A DNA stretch of 64,000 nucleotides from Lachnospiraceae bacterium UBA7196 (GCA_002490835.1 DKUU01000011.1:7688-71687); one strand, 5' to 3'; counted from the first letter of the stretch, positions 26,617 to 34,974 are shown. Translations and numbers: made by a program. The notes: a model not told the origin generated them from the letters alone.

Positions 26617-27483
26617 TTATTTCTTCCCCTGCATAGAATACAGATACAGATCCTCCAGCGTCGCCTCGCAGGGCACCGCCTCCTCCGCAGGTTTATCATC
26701 CGCCAGAATACGCAGCACCACCTGTTCCCCCTCATGCCGCAGATTGGCGACCGCCGCCTTCTCCTGCCAGACTTTCGCCTCCTTCGGAGAGACCGCAAGC
26801 TCCCAAACCTTCCCTTCCGCTTCCTTCGTCAGTTCGGGAACCGTCCCCTGCGATACCAGCTTTCCCTTGCGCATCAGCAGCACCTCGTCCGCGATCGCCT
26901 CGATGTCCGACACAATATGAGTAGATAAAATAACGATCCTCCCCGCCGCGTAGTCGGAGATCAGGTTGCGGAAGCGCACCCTCTCCTTGGGGTCAAGCCC
27001 CGCCGTCGGTTCATCCAAAATCAAAATCTTCGGCTGGTTCAAAAGCGCCTGCGCGATCCCCACACGCTGTTTCATGCCGCCTGAAAACGTCTTTACCTTT
27101 TTTGACGCCGCTTCGTCCAGACTAACGACTTCCAAGAGTTCGTCGGTCCGCCTTCCCGCCTCCTCGCGGGGAATGCCCTTGAGCGCTGCCATATACAACA
27201 AAAATTCCTTCGCCGTATAGTTCGGATAATAGCCGAAATCCTGCGGCAGATAGCCGAGCAGATCCCTGTAATCGGCGCCGAGGGCGCATATCTCCTTGCC
27301 GTCTAAAAACACCTCTCCCGCCGTGGCCTCCAAAATCGCGCACAGCATCCGCATCAGCGTCGTTTTGCCCGCGCCGTTTTCCCCCAACAGCCCGTACACC
27401 CCCGGTTTCAAGACCGTACTCACACAGTCCACCGCGATTTTCTTCCCGTACTGTTTTGTCAGACGGTCAACCGATAATTCCAT
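26617..27483 (-). CDS. ABC transporter ATP-binding protein
   Basis: A 288-residue ATPase with Walker A (GENGAGKTTL), the signature FSGGMKQRVGIAQAL and Walker B (ILILDEPTAGLDP). The C-terminal extension of about 75 residues is typical of NatA/bacitracin-export-type ATPases. It partners with the permease 31 bases downstream. The start overlaps the preceding membrane-protein gene by 17 bases, so the genes are translationally coupled. Confidence 0.9.
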   Translation of the reverse strand: MELSVDRLTKQYGKKIAVDCVSTVLKPGVYGLLGENGAGKTTLMRMLCAILEATAGEVFLDGKEICALGADYRDLLGYLPQDFGYYPNYTAKEFLLYMAALKGIPREEAGRRTDELLEVVSLDEAASKKVKTFSGGMKQRVGIAQALLNQPKILILDEPTAGLDPKERVRFRNLISDYAAGRIVILSTHIVSDIEAIADEVLLMRKGKLVSQGTVPELTKEAEGKVWELAVSPKEAKVWQEKAAVANLRHEGEQVVLRILADDKPAEEAVPCEATLEDLYLYSMQGKK

Positions 27484-28246
27484 ATCCTTTTCCCTCCCTC
27501 TTTCTCTCCATCATAAATCTGATCTCCCTGCCGAAAAATCCGACAAAGACAAATAATAACAAGATCCACACCCCCGTTGCGGAAGTTTCATAAATCTGCG
27601 GCATCCTGTTTGCCAATATCATCCAGCCCGCACAGCATCCTATCGTCGCCATCGCACAGATTGAAAGCTTCTCGCTCCTTCGCAGTCTGATCAGCCGCAG
27701 GATGGTTGATATGCAGACCAGATACGGCACCAGACCGTACAGAATCATCTGCCCAAGTCCCTCGCCTGATTGCCGCGCATACAGTATCAGGCATAACACC
27801 ACCGTAATACCGATCAGATTTGCCGCCCCGGCAAGAATCAGCTTGGCAAGCAGGATTTCCACATTCGATGCCCTTGTCACCGCCTCCATTTCTCCCATTT
27901 TGTAAAACTGGCTGCGCATCAGCGGCGGTATCACCGCCAGTGCAAACAGCGGCGTAAAAGCAGGAATGTAATAGGGCGCGTTCTCTATGATGTTCTTTAT
28001 GGTTCCAAGCATTGTACATATCAAAAGTAATACTCCCGCCTGCAGACCGAAGATAGAAAGCCCCTCAAACCGAAAGACATCCGATAAAAACTGCCAGAAA
28101 CCCGTCCTTTTTTGTGTAAGGCTTACCACCTGTTCCCGCATGATAGCCTTGCATCCGTCCAAAGTCTCTCTCTTTTTTTCAATCCGCACCGCCGCTCCCT
28201 GCCGTAAAGCGCCTTGCAGATATGTCTTTAATTCTCTATCTCTCAT
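27467..28246 (-). CDS. Membrane protein encoded between the ECF sigma factor and the ABC transporter
   Basis: About 259 residues. The N-terminal 65 residues are soluble and charged (DRELKTYLQGALRQGAAVRIEKK), and five or six membrane segments follow (GVLLLICTMLGTI, IPAFTPLFALAVIPPL, LAGAANLIGITVVLCLILY). A membrane protein directly after an ECF sigma gene is often its anti-sigma factor. The soluble N-terminus followed by membrane spans would suit that, but I see no zinc-finger anti-sigma motif. The start at 28246 has AGGAG seven bases upstream and overlaps the sigma gene by 11 bases. Confidence 0.7.
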   Translation of the reverse strand: MRDRELKTYLQGALRQGAAVRIEKKRETLDGCKAIMREQVVSLTQKRTGFWQFLSDVFRFEGLSIFGLQAGVLLLICTMLGTIKNIIENAPYYIPAFTPLFALAVIPPLMRSQFYKMGEMEAVTRASNVEILLAKLILAGAANLIGITVVLCLILYARQSGEGLGQMILYGLVPYLVCISTILRLIRLRRSEKLSICAMATIGCCAGWMILANRMPQIYETSATGVWILLLFVFVGFFGREIRFMMERKREGKGYGIIG

Positions 28247-28751
28247 TCCCACACTCCTTTCTCATCAGCCGCAGCGCATGGCGGACGCGGCTCTGCGCCG
28301 TCCGCTTACTGCCACCCATCACTTCCGCGATCTGTGCAAACCCCAGTTCCTGTCCGAAACGGAGAAGCACCGCCTCCCTCTGCACATCTGACAAAACACT
28401 GAGCAGACGGCCTATTTCCTCCCGATGTTCCACCTGCGCGATCTCGTTTTTCCCATCTGCGATCTCCACTGCGTCCTCCAACGAATAAATCGGCATTCGC
28501 CTGCTCTCGTCGATGCAAAGGCGATTGGCGATCGTGTACAGATAGGACTTGAACCTGTTCCTGCCTTTGTAGCGCGGAAGATTACGGAACAGCTTTAGGA
28601 ATGTTTCCTGCGTCAAATCTTCCGCTCTGTCCTGATTAGAACAGTGCCAGCCGCAGTACCGCAGGATGGCGGCATAATAGCGGTCGATCAGTTCTTCCGC
28701 CGCCGCTTCGTCACCGCTTTTGATTCTGTCGATTAACTCGTCGTCGCTCAC
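28236..28751 (-). CDS. ECF-type RNA polymerase sigma factor
   Basis: About 171 residues with sigma region 2 (YYAAILRYCGWHCSNQDRAEDLTQETFLKLFRN) and region 4 (LSDVQREAVLLRFGQELGFAQIAEVMGG, a helix-turn-helix). It directs RNA polymerase to a small regulon, probably including its own operon with the membrane protein and ABC transporter. I choose the GTG at 28751 because AAGGAGG lies nine bases before it; the ATG at 28778 would place that site inside the gene. I could not identify an ECF-type promoter upstream. Confidence 0.93.
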   Translation of the reverse strand: MSDDELIDRIKSGDEAAAEELIDRYYAAILRYCGWHCSNQDRAEDLTQETFLKLFRNLPRYKGRNRFKSYLYTIANRLCIDESRRMPIYSLEDAVEIADGKNEIAQVEHREEIGRLLSVLSDVQREAVLLRFGQELGFAQIAEVMGGSKRTAQSRVRHALRLMRKECGNER

Positions 28752-28898
28752 GTTATGCCGCCTCCTTTCCGAGAGCATGCCTATCAGGATACTAATTACG
28801 CAATTATTTCCGTGTTATAACGCGTTTCGCAAATGCCTGCAGACATACACCTATTTATAATAACGAAATAGTCTGCCCAAAGGATCAAAAAACACGCC

Positions 28899-28936
28899 AA
28901 AAAAGAAAAGGTAAAGGATTTCCCTCTACCTTTTCT
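28899..28936 (-). terminator. Terminator of the padR-SEDS operon
   Basis: A 10-bp stem, AGAAAAGGTA with TACCTTTTCT (28904-28913 and 28927-28936), is followed on the minus strand by TTTTT. The stop codon of the SEDS gene lies inside the stem. Confidence 0.85.
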
Positions 28937-30266
28937 CCCATTTTACTGTCAGTCTCCACGTTGGTCGTCGAAACGTTTCTTCCGATACTATCCTCTCATT
29001 ACGGTAAATACTGAGCAGCAGCCCAATCAACGCTGCATAAGTCATCGCCGTGCACGCGCTGTAGGTCACGAAAGGAAACTGCATGGAACTCACCAGAAAA
29101 TATCCCGTATTGATCAAAATTCCTTCCAGACAATTCAGCAGGATCACCATGAAACTTGCCACGGACAGCATAAACCCAAGCTGGTTTTTCTGGCGCTTTG
29201 CGATCTGAAATGCCCTTACCACCACCGCCGCAAATGCCACGACCAAAGCCGCGCCTGCCAAAATTCCATATTTACAGATCAGCTGCAGTAAGATAAAAGG
29301 CTCTGTAAAAAACGGTCCTCCAATCAGACTGTCTCCCAATAGCGGACTGTTATCTGCGGCGCCAACCAGCCTTACCATCCCCCATTCCTGTCGCAGCCAC
29401 TGATAAACATAACCGGCTCCCCCAGCATCTCTTTCCGGATTCAGCCATGCCAGCAGACGCTGCACCTGAAATCCATATCCGGAAAAAATGCCTTTCATGA
29501 TGATCAGGGCTGCCGGCAGTATCACTAACACACCCAGTATGACACCGATTGCTCTCTTTTTATCCACCAAAAACCAGCCTTTTGCCACTGCAATGACTAA
29601 CAGGATCGTACACATGACATAAATATTGCCTGCCGTAAACAATGTGCCTGCAACCCGATACGCCAAACCCGCACTGACAATCTGCATCCCCATTGCCCAC
29701 AGAAGCGCCCGATATCCTCCTTTTCTCAGCCGATACAGGATCCCCGCAAAAACCGGTACATAAAGATATCTCAGCATAATGCCGACGAACCTTCCTTCCC
29801 CCCAGGAAACTACCATACTGCTGATAAATAAGGAAATTGTGACAAACACTAAAATTCCATAGGCATATCTGGCAATAAAACTGTAGTCCAAAAAATACAT
29901 GCCCGCCATCACCCCAAAGGAAATAAGCAAAACGACACATTGTCTGGCAATGTATTGCGGATGGTTTGAAAAATCACCCATCAACCAGATAATGAAAAAC
30001 CCCGCTATGTGAAATAAAAAGGCCATCCCGATCAGTTTATAATCGATCTGCGGACGATGAATCCGATCCAGCTCCACGCCGACTTCCACCGGATCACCCA
30101 TCTCCTGCACCGCCCGATCGACCGCCGCCTCATGCGCTTCTCCCGCTTCTTCATAGGCGGCAGCCTGATCGGTAATGTGGTCGGAAAGTTCTCTGGCAAT
30201 ACCGTCCCTTGCCCTGACGCAGCGAATCTGCTCCGTGACATTCTGGATAAAAGCTTCTTTTGTCAT
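28926..30266 (-). CDS. SEDS-family (FtsW/RodA/SpoVE-like) membrane protein with an N-terminal HAAS-like domain
   Basis: About 446 residues. The first 80 (IRCVRARDGIARELSDHITD and AVDRAVQEMGDPVEVGVELD) form the soluble alpha-helical domain that usually precedes PadR-controlled membrane proteins. Ten or so membrane segments of the SEDS fold follow, ending LPFVTYS-like as QFPFVTYSACTAMTYAALIGL. In glycan-polymerising SEDS proteins the extracellular loop carries HTDFIFA followed by GEE. Here the equivalent place reads FFTEPFILLQLICK, so polymerase activity is uncertain. ATGA overlap with padR fixes the start at 30266. Confidence 0.8.
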   Translation of the reverse strand: MTKEAFIQNVTEQIRCVRARDGIARELSDHITDQAAAYEEAGEAHEAAVDRAVQEMGDPVEVGVELDRIHRPQIDYKLIGMAFLFHIAGFFIIWLMGDFSNHPQYIARQCVVLLISFGVMAGMYFLDYSFIARYAYGILVFVTISLFISSMVVSWGEGRFVGIMLRYLYVPVFAGILYRLRKGGYRALLWAMGMQIVSAGLAYRVAGTLFTAGNIYVMCTILLVIAVAKGWFLVDKKRAIGVILGVLVILPAALIIMKGIFSGYGFQVQRLLAWLNPERDAGGAGYVYQWLRQEWGMVRLVGAADNSPLLGDSLIGGPFFTEPFILLQLICKYGILAGAALVVAFAAVVVRAFQIAKRQKNQLGFMLSVASFMVILLNCLEGILINTGYFLVSSMQFPFVTYSACTAMTYAALIGLLLSIYRNERIVSEETFRRPTWRLTVKWEKR

Positions 30267-30595
30267 CCTACCATCACCCCCAGCACGTGAACCACTGCGG
30301 TCTGATATTCCTGCCACTCCTCCATTCTGGATCTCAGGTACTTTCTACCCGCCTTGGTGATACTGTAATATTTGCGCTGTTTCCCATTCACTTCATCCTC
30401 ATAGGAAGTCAGATAATTCTTTCCCTCCAGAGAATGCAGCAGCGGATAGAGCGTTCCCGCTTTCAAGACAAAAACATTTTCAGACTTTTTCTGTAAAGTC
30501 TCGATCATCTCATAGCCGTACATGTCCTTCTCCTCCAAAAGTCGGAGGATCAGCATGGAAGTGCTTCCTGAGATCAGTGATTTGTCTATCGCCAT
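30263..30595 (-). CDS. PadR-family transcriptional regulator
   Basis: A 110-residue winged-helix protein with the family core (MLILRLLEEKDMYGYEMIETLQ, LKAGTLYPLLHSLEGKNYL and KQRKYYSITKAGRKYL). It should repress its own operon, because its promoter is covered by AT-rich inverted repeats. Its stop overlaps the SEDS gene start by four bases (ATGA). Effector unknown; homologues respond to antibiotics or phenolic acids. Confidence 0.93.
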   Translation of the reverse strand: MAIDKSLISGSTSMLILRLLEEKDMYGYEMIETLQKKSENVFVLKAGTLYPLLHSLEGKNYLTSYEDEVNGKQRKYYSITKAGRKYLRSRMEEWQEYQTAVVHVLGVMVG

Positions 30596-30610
30596 TGAAT
30601 CATCTCCTTT

Positions 30611-30660
30611 ATATGTAGATTATCTATATACATTATATATAGACCATCTATATATGTCAA
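30611..30660 (-). promoter_or_regulatory. padR promoter and palindromic operators
   Basis: On the minus strand perfect TTGACA (30655-30660) and perfect TATAAT (30632-30637) are 17 bases apart. The spacer is almost wholly an inverted repeat, TATATAGA-TGG-TCTATATA. A second imperfect palindrome with ATGT/ACAT ends lies just downstream (30611-30632). This is the expected arrangement for PadR autorepression. Confidence 0.8.
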
Positions 30661-30766
30661 GAGAATTTACTTTTTTATAAAATTTACTTCCCACCACCAA
30701 AAAGTCCCCTTTTTCTATATATCATTGATTTTGAAATTAAGAATGTAAAATAAAATCAGACTGAGA

Positions 30767-31249
30767 TCATAAATCCAATCTCATATAGATTGCGCTGCTC
30801 ATCGGACTATCGTTATAACAATCTATTGTATAAAATCCGAATGATTCATACAGATGAACCGCCTGATCCAAAAACGGCAGCGTATCCAGCAACATATAGG
30901 AATAACCGATTTCCTTTGCGTCCATAATGATTTTTTCTACTAATAGACGACCAATCTTATTTTTCCGAAATTGCGGTCTTACATAAAGGCGTTTCATCTC
31001 GCAGTTTTTTTCATCCATCTTCCGCAGGCCGATACAGCCGGCAGCTTTCTTATCGCAATACGCCAAATATAATCTACCGTAAGGCATCCCATATTTACTT
31101 TCTAAATGTTGGATTTCCTCATCATAATGCTGCATCGCCAGATACTTCTGAAAAGAACTGTCACCAGCAAGTAACATATCAGTGTATTCCGAAAACAGCG
31201 TCTTTATTTCCTTTTTATAATGATAAGCTGGGACGATTTCAATCTTCAC
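30767..31249 (-). CDS. GNAT-family N-acetyltransferase
   Basis: A 160-residue acetyltransferase with the acetyl-CoA loop region RKNKIGRLLVEKIIMDAKE and the preceding MKRLYVRPQF strand. Substrate unknown. The GTG at 31249 behind GGGAGAGAG is the best start. It follows the MarR gene by 18 bases and is probably cotranscribed with it, which suggests a resistance- or stress-related acetylation. Confidence 0.88.
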   Translation of the reverse strand: MKIEIVPAYHYKKEIKTLFSEYTDMLLAGDSSFQKYLAMQHYDEEIQHLESKYGMPYGRLYLAYCDKKAAGCIGLRKMDEKNCEMKRLYVRPQFRKNKIGRLLVEKIIMDAKEIGYSYMLLDTLPFLDQAVHLYESFGFYTIDCYNDSPMSSAIYMRLDL

Positions 31250-31267
31250 TGCACTCTCTCCCTTTGA

Positions 31268-31711
31268 TCAACTTGATTTTCTATCGTATTTACGCAAAGT
31301 CTTTTCAATTAATGCCATTGCCTCGCATAACCTGTCGCAATCTTCTTTTTCCATATTTTTTAGCTTTTCCGATATCTGCTTATTGCCATTTTGATCGATC
31401 CGCTTTGCTTCTTCCTTTCCTGCCTCTGTCAAATATAATTGTTTGATTCCCTTGCTCCCGGGAACAAGTTCCCTTGTTAAAAATTTGTCCTTTTCCAGCT
31501 TTGCAAGAATCCTGCTCACATAGCTCTTATCCATATGGAGACGCTTACAAATTTCGGTGGCATTAATCCCCTGCTTCCGATAGATTTCAAACAGCACCCG
31601 CGATTCCGGCCATGAAAATCTCGTCCCCAAATACCCTCTGTTCATCACATCCAGCCATATCGTATAATATCGATTGAATCGCCTTATGCTTTTGATCCTG
31701 TTTTTATTCAT
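31268..31711 (-). CDS. MarR-family transcriptional regulator
   Basis: About 147 residues with the winged-helix core (WPESRVLFEIYRKQ, ATEICKRLHMDKSYVSRILAKLEKD and LYLTEAGKEEAK). The start at 31711 has GGAGG upstream. An inverted repeat over its promoter suggests autorepression. The first gene of a pair with the GNAT gene. Confidence 0.93.
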   Translation of the reverse strand: MNKNRIKSIRRFNRYYTIWLDVMNRGYLGTRFSWPESRVLFEIYRKQGINATEICKRLHMDKSYVSRILAKLEKDKFLTRELVPGSKGIKQLYLTEAGKEEAKRIDQNGNKQISEKLKNMEKEDCDRLCEAMALIEKTLRKYDRKSS

Positions 31712-31814
31712 TTTATCCTCCATATTAGAGCAGTTTACTCCGATTAAAAAATAAGGTCATCAGACTTATTTCTTAATCTACGTCCCTTCTTATGTATTGA
31801 TTTTAGCAACCCTT

Positions 31815-31845
31815 ATTTTACTATCTTAAGTTGATAAAGTCAACT
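31815..31845 (-). promoter_or_regulatory. marR promoter with MarR-type operator
   Basis: On the minus strand TTGACT (31838-31843) and TAAAAT (31815-31820) are 17 bases apart. The palindrome AGTTGA-5-TCAACT (31829-31845) overlaps the -35 box, which fits repression by the encoded MarR protein. Confidence 0.8.
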
Positions 31846-31870
31846 CATTTTAATTGGTAATTAGCAGCAA

Positions 31871-31898
31871 GGTAAAGGCGTGTGAAAACTCACACGCC
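31871..31898 (-). terminator. Terminator of the CD3324/RNHCP gene pair
   Basis: A 9-bp stem GGCGTGTGA/TCACACGCC (31877-31885 and 31890-31898) with a four-base loop is followed on the minus strand by TTTACC, just beyond the RNHCP gene. Confidence 0.75.
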
Positions 31899-31906
31899 CC
31901 AAAGCT

Positions 31907-32332
31907 TCAGGATATGCTGCCCTCTCCACCCATCATCCTCGTCATTTCCTCGATCCGCTCGATTGGAAACGGCGATGATGTCAGCGGTTTCATGGCAATG
32001 GACATCAGTTTCATGGGATTATCATCCGCCGCAATCCGGTTGGAACTCATCTGCCCGCACTGGCGGCAGCGGTGTATTATGGCCCATTCCCCGTTTTTTC
32101 TGACCCAGACTGCCACCGGCTCCATATAGCCGCCGCAGTCCGAAGCACGGTCTCCCGGTTCGACATCCACATGCAGGCTTGTCAGACAGTTCGGGCAATG
32201 ATTTCTGTGCTTGCTACCCGCTCCGTCAGGAATCACCTGCCGCCCGCAGACCTTACATACAAAAGTCTCATCACAGGCATGGGTTTTGTAATATCCCTTT
32301 TCAAATGTCTTTCTCTTATTCTCTCTATTCAA
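31907..32332 (-). CDS. RNHCP-domain zinc-binding protein
   Basis: A 141-residue protein with two zinc-ribbon-like parts: CKVCGR plus the family-naming HRNHCPNC, and HRCRQCG. The RNHCP family is poorly characterised and presumably binds zinc. It starts at a TTG (32332) with AGGAGGAGAGAAAA upstream, and overlaps the end of the CD3324-like gene by eight bases, so the two are translationally coupled. Confidence 0.85.
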   Translation of the reverse strand: MNRENKRKTFEKGYYKTHACDETFVCKVCGRQVIPDGAGSKHRNHCPNCLTSLHVDVEPGDRASDCGGYMEPVAVWVRKNGEWAIIHRCRQCGQMSSNRIAADDNPMKLMSIAMKPLTSSPFPIERIEEMTRMMGGEGSIS

Positions 32333-32639
32333 TTTTCTCTCCTCCTACTCTGCATTGCTCCATAGGAGGTTTTACTTGCATTTCCCTTAAGATTCTCTGT
32401 ATGCTCTTTTCCGTCAAATAATAACGCAGTGCCAGTTCTTTGGTTGAAACGCCCTTTTGGTACTGTTCCAGAATCTGCTCATTTCTGATGCGAAGCTTTT
32501 CATTTACCCCCGTGGAAGAACCCCATCTTTTCCGACAATCCCTTTTCTTCGGCACATAGATGGCTTCGCCGCTCACATACGATTGCAGGATCTCAAGAAT
32601 ATTTTCCGGCAGAATATCATCCGCCCGTTTATAGCTCAT
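32325..32639 (-). CDS. CD3324-family small DNA-binding protein
   Basis: A 104-residue protein matching the CD3324/Mor-like pattern (MSYKRADDILPENILEILQS, IYVPKKRDCRKRWG, and a helix-turn-helix in YQKGVSTKELALRYYLTEKS). It probably regulates its own operon. Start supported by TTAGGAGGCAGCT. It is expressed from a promoter about 220 bases upstream through a leader that holds a mini-ORF and a strong hairpin. Confidence 0.85.
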   Translation of the reverse strand: MSYKRADDILPENILEILQSYVSGEAIYVPKKRDCRKRWGSSTGVNEKLRIRNEQILEQYQKGVSTKELALRYYLTEKSIQRILREMQVKPPMEQCRVGGEKIE

Positions 32640-32671
32640 AGCTGCCTCCTAATCGTTTCTTTTTAGGAAGG

Positions 32672-32714
32672 GCAATGGCTATCTCAATTTACATTAAAAT
32701 GTCATAGCCATTGC
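32672..32714 (-). repeat. 11-bp inverted repeat in the CD3324 leader
   Basis: GCAATGGCTAT (32672-32682) pairs perfectly with ATAGCCATTGC (32704-32714). The 21-base loop contains a smaller ACATT/AATGT pairing. No T-run follows on the minus strand. Just upstream (32715-32741) a mini-ORF MKKETAAS sits behind a good AAAGGAG site. Together they resemble a leader-peptide control region, or a small mobile-element footprint. Confidence 0.55.
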
Positions 32715-32863
32715 GCTATGATGCCGCGGTCTCCTTCTTCATGCGTTTTTCTCCTTTCATTCCTATGCTGTGCAAATTCAAAATCTTCTCTGCCGGAGCG
32801 TTTTGAGCGAAAACCGACATACAACGTGCAACCGAAATTTTCTCACACACCCCATACACTCTT

Positions 32864-32892
32864 ATTCTACAAGCAGCTTTAATAAAATACAA
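32864..32892 (-). promoter_or_regulatory. Possible promoter of the CD3324/RNHCP operon
   Basis: On the minus strand TTGTAT (32887-32892) and TAGAAT (32864-32869) are 17 bases apart. Confidence 0.55.
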
Positions 32893-32927
32893 CCTCATAA
32901 AAATTTATAACTATTTTTATTCCAGTT

Positions 32928-33893
32928 CTATTTCAGCAATTTCTTAGCCGCCTGATAAGCTTCCACTGTTATCCCCAATCCGGCACAAGCTCCCGTCAGA
33001 TTCAAATGGAAACTCTCCATGGCATGATCTACATTAGAGACTAAAATGCGAGCTGTCTCTTTTTGACCAAGCTCTAAGCCCTGTTCTATTCCTTGTTCTA
33101 TTCCCTGCGCAATGCCCTTCTGAAGTCCACGCTCCTCCGCCCAATTCAACCGGCGGTAATACTCATCGCGGGCCTCTGACTGCATCCGCGCTTTTTCATC
33201 CGCCGTCAGCTCTTTCAGGGTGACCACACATTCCCTGATGGTCTCATTCTTTTCCGCCAGCATACGCATCTCCTCCCATGTCTGCGCTTTAAAAAGACGC
33301 GCCCAATGCTAGATCTCATTCCACTTTTCATTTTCTTCCACTTTTGTGTCCATCTGATTTAATTGTAGCACACGGATTGACAGTTTGTCACTATATTTAT
33401 GTGCGGTATCCAAATTGTAGAAATAATACTCCAAATATAATTTCTCCGGAAACCCTTGCGGCGTGAAATTTAGGATGCCAATATGTATCGTCTCCTTCAC
33501 CTCCAAATACTTCTCTCCCTTTTCCAACTGGTCGAACGTCCTGCACAGATATGTCAGAGATCTTTCGGGCCAGTTCCCTTCATCAAGAACCTGCATCTCC
33601 ACATCCAGAATACGACTGTCATTCAACTCCAGTTTCAGATCGAGCATCATCATTTTCTCATCGATCACACTGCCGATCTCGATAGGATTCAAAATTCTGA
33701 CCGCCGCGATTTCTTCCATTTCCATATGCAGCAAAGCGCTAAGCAGTCCTTTTAGTGCCCTTTCACTTCTTTGCAGCACCGCCTTAAACATAAAGTCATT
33801 CGTCAGCGGATACTTTATCCCGTTACTCTTGGAATCTCTGAGCGAAACGCTCATTGTGATGCCCATCGGGCAATAGATAAAAAGATAATCCAA
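32928..33893 (-). pseudogene. Rpn-family recombination-promoting nuclease / PD-(D/E)XK transposase, interrupted
   Basis: The first part (33893-33309) shows the family N-terminus TNDFMFKAVLQ, the nuclease core with MMLDLKLELNDSRILDVEMQ (Asp and Glu-x-Gln) and PERSLTYLCRTFDQL. It stops at TAG (33309-33311). The same frame continues directly (HWARLFKAQTWEEMRMLAEKNE) to the usual C-terminus with GIAQGIEQGIEQGLELGQ repeats. A TAT-to-TAG change is the simplest explanation. No clear ribosome-binding site was found, and the N-terminus (TTG at 33893) is uncertain. Rpn proteins cut DNA and promote recombination. Confidence 0.85.
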
Positions 33894-33915
33894 GTACTGT
33901 CAGAATAACACATTC

Positions 33916-33938
33916 GGGGAGACTGTGCAAGCCTCCCC
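33916..33938 (-). terminator. Weak terminator-like hairpin after the P-loop kinase gene
   Basis: GGGGAG (33916-33921) pairs with CTCCCC (33933-33938). It lies a few bases past the stop of the upstream gene. There is no clean T-run, so its strength is doubtful. Confidence 0.35.
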
Positions 33939-33942
33939 TTCC

Positions 33943-34470
33943 TTAAGGTTTTCCAATATCTATAATTTCTTCCACGATTGCCTCCACACTTTTCGTACCG
34001 TCGATCACATGATCGGAAGAAGGCAGGATATCTTTAAGCATCTGCACATATGCAACCCTCGCATACTCTAAATATCCTCTCAAATCACTTCTGATTTCAT
34101 CACCGGAAGCATTACCCATATCCCTCAAAATCCTTCTTGCCAATGCGATATCCAAAGGCGTATCAATAAAAACAGCTACATCAATATATTTTTCTATCTG
34201 TGCATTACAGTAGGCAAACGGATAATCAAGAATCAGGAAATCACATTTCCCTTCCTCTTTTATCTTTATGATATCTTTCTCTAACGGCGTAAGATTCCAG
34301 ACATTGTAGTCAGCGCCATCCTGCACCCATTGGTAAAAATCATCCACTTCCCCTTCAAATCGATACGCATCAAAATACAACGACTGCGCATTCGGCAGTC
34401 GTCTTATGATCTCTTTTACGGTTGTTGTTTTCCCGCCGGCTGTCACGGCTGCAATCGCAATTACTTTCAT
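33943..34470 (-). CDS. Uridine-kinase-like P-loop kinase
   Basis: About 175 residues with a Walker A variant (AAVTAGGKTTTVKE) and a DFLILDYPFAY strand, as in uridine/pantothenate-kinase-like NTPases. It probably phosphorylates a nucleoside or another small molecule, with the substrate unknown. AAGGAGTTTTG precedes the ATG at 34470. It follows the GNAT gene by about 20 bases and probably shares its transcript. Confidence 0.75.
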   Translation of the reverse strand: MKVIAIAAVTAGGKTTTVKEIIRRLPNAQSLYFDAYRFEGEVDDFYQWVQDGADYNVWNLTPLEKDIIKIKEEGKCDFLILDYPFAYCNAQIEKYIDVAVFIDTPLDIALARRILRDMGNASGDEIRSDLRGYLEYARVAYVQMLKDILPSSDHVIDGTKSVEAIVEEIIDIGKP

Positions 34471-34491
34471 CAAAACTCCTTCTGATCTGAC

Positions 34492-34974
34492 TTATAATTC
34501 CCTTTTCATATACCCGCAGGTAAACGGAAAGAAATCATATTTCTCCGTACCGACATGAAACGCGCCATTCTGTTCGTACCATTTCCGAAGGACCCTATTT
34601 TCTTCCACGATCCCGATATTCATACTTTTGCACCCCGCATCCTTCGCGACAGCAAAAGAATGCTCCAGTAATTGTTTCCCAATCCCTCTGTGCCGGTCTG
34701 CAGGCAGCACCGCCAGATTATTCAGTTCACATTCCCCGTTTTCCTGCAATAATAAGGAGTAATACCCGCATAGATTCCCTTCTTCTTCAAAGACAAACAT
34801 GGGTCTGTGCTCCCCGTCCATATGCCAATACAGACGGTCAGGTGTGGTCGCAAAAGCAGTAAATCTGGGCGCGTTTTCCACTGTCAGGCCAAACTCATCT
34901 GCCACTGTCATAAAACTATCTCTGATCAACTCTACCACAGCCGGTACTTCTTCGCGCGTCATTTTCCGTATCAT
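34492..34974 (-). CDS. GNAT-family N-acetyltransferase
   Basis: A 160-residue acetyltransferase with ELNNLAVLPADRHRGIGKQLLEHS, where the RGIGK segment is the acetyl-CoA pyrophosphate loop. The C-terminal GAFHVGTEKYDFFPFTCGYM is common in small-molecule GNATs. Substrate unknown. GGAGGAGAAAA precedes the start; this site is part of a 19-base motif (34981-34999) also found before the citrate synthase gene. Confidence 0.9.
   Translation of the reverse strand: MIRKMTREEVPAVVELIRDSFMTVADEFGLTVENAPRFTAFATTPDRLYWHMDGEHRPMFVFEEEGNLCGYYSLLLQENGECELNNLAVLPADRHRGIGKQLLEHSFAVAKDAGCKSMNIGIVEENRVLRKWYEQNGAFHVGTEKYDFFPFTCGYMKREL

Noticed and set aside
28779..28860. ECF-type autoregulated promoter before the sigma factor
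   Set aside because: A GAAAC-like box is present, but the spacing to any CGT box (over 20 bases) does not fit known ECF promoters.
33060..33125. GIAQGIEQGIEQGLELGQ repeat as a possible tandem-repeat gene or coiled-coil protein
   Set aside because: Such short repeats are normal near the C-terminus of Rpn-family proteins.
23642..33311. Stop-codon recoding (readthrough or an altered code) to explain the in-frame stops in the abi and rpn genes
   Set aside because: The two stops differ (TAA and TAG), TGA, TAA and TAG all end normal genes in the window, and both affected genes belong to classes that often decay.
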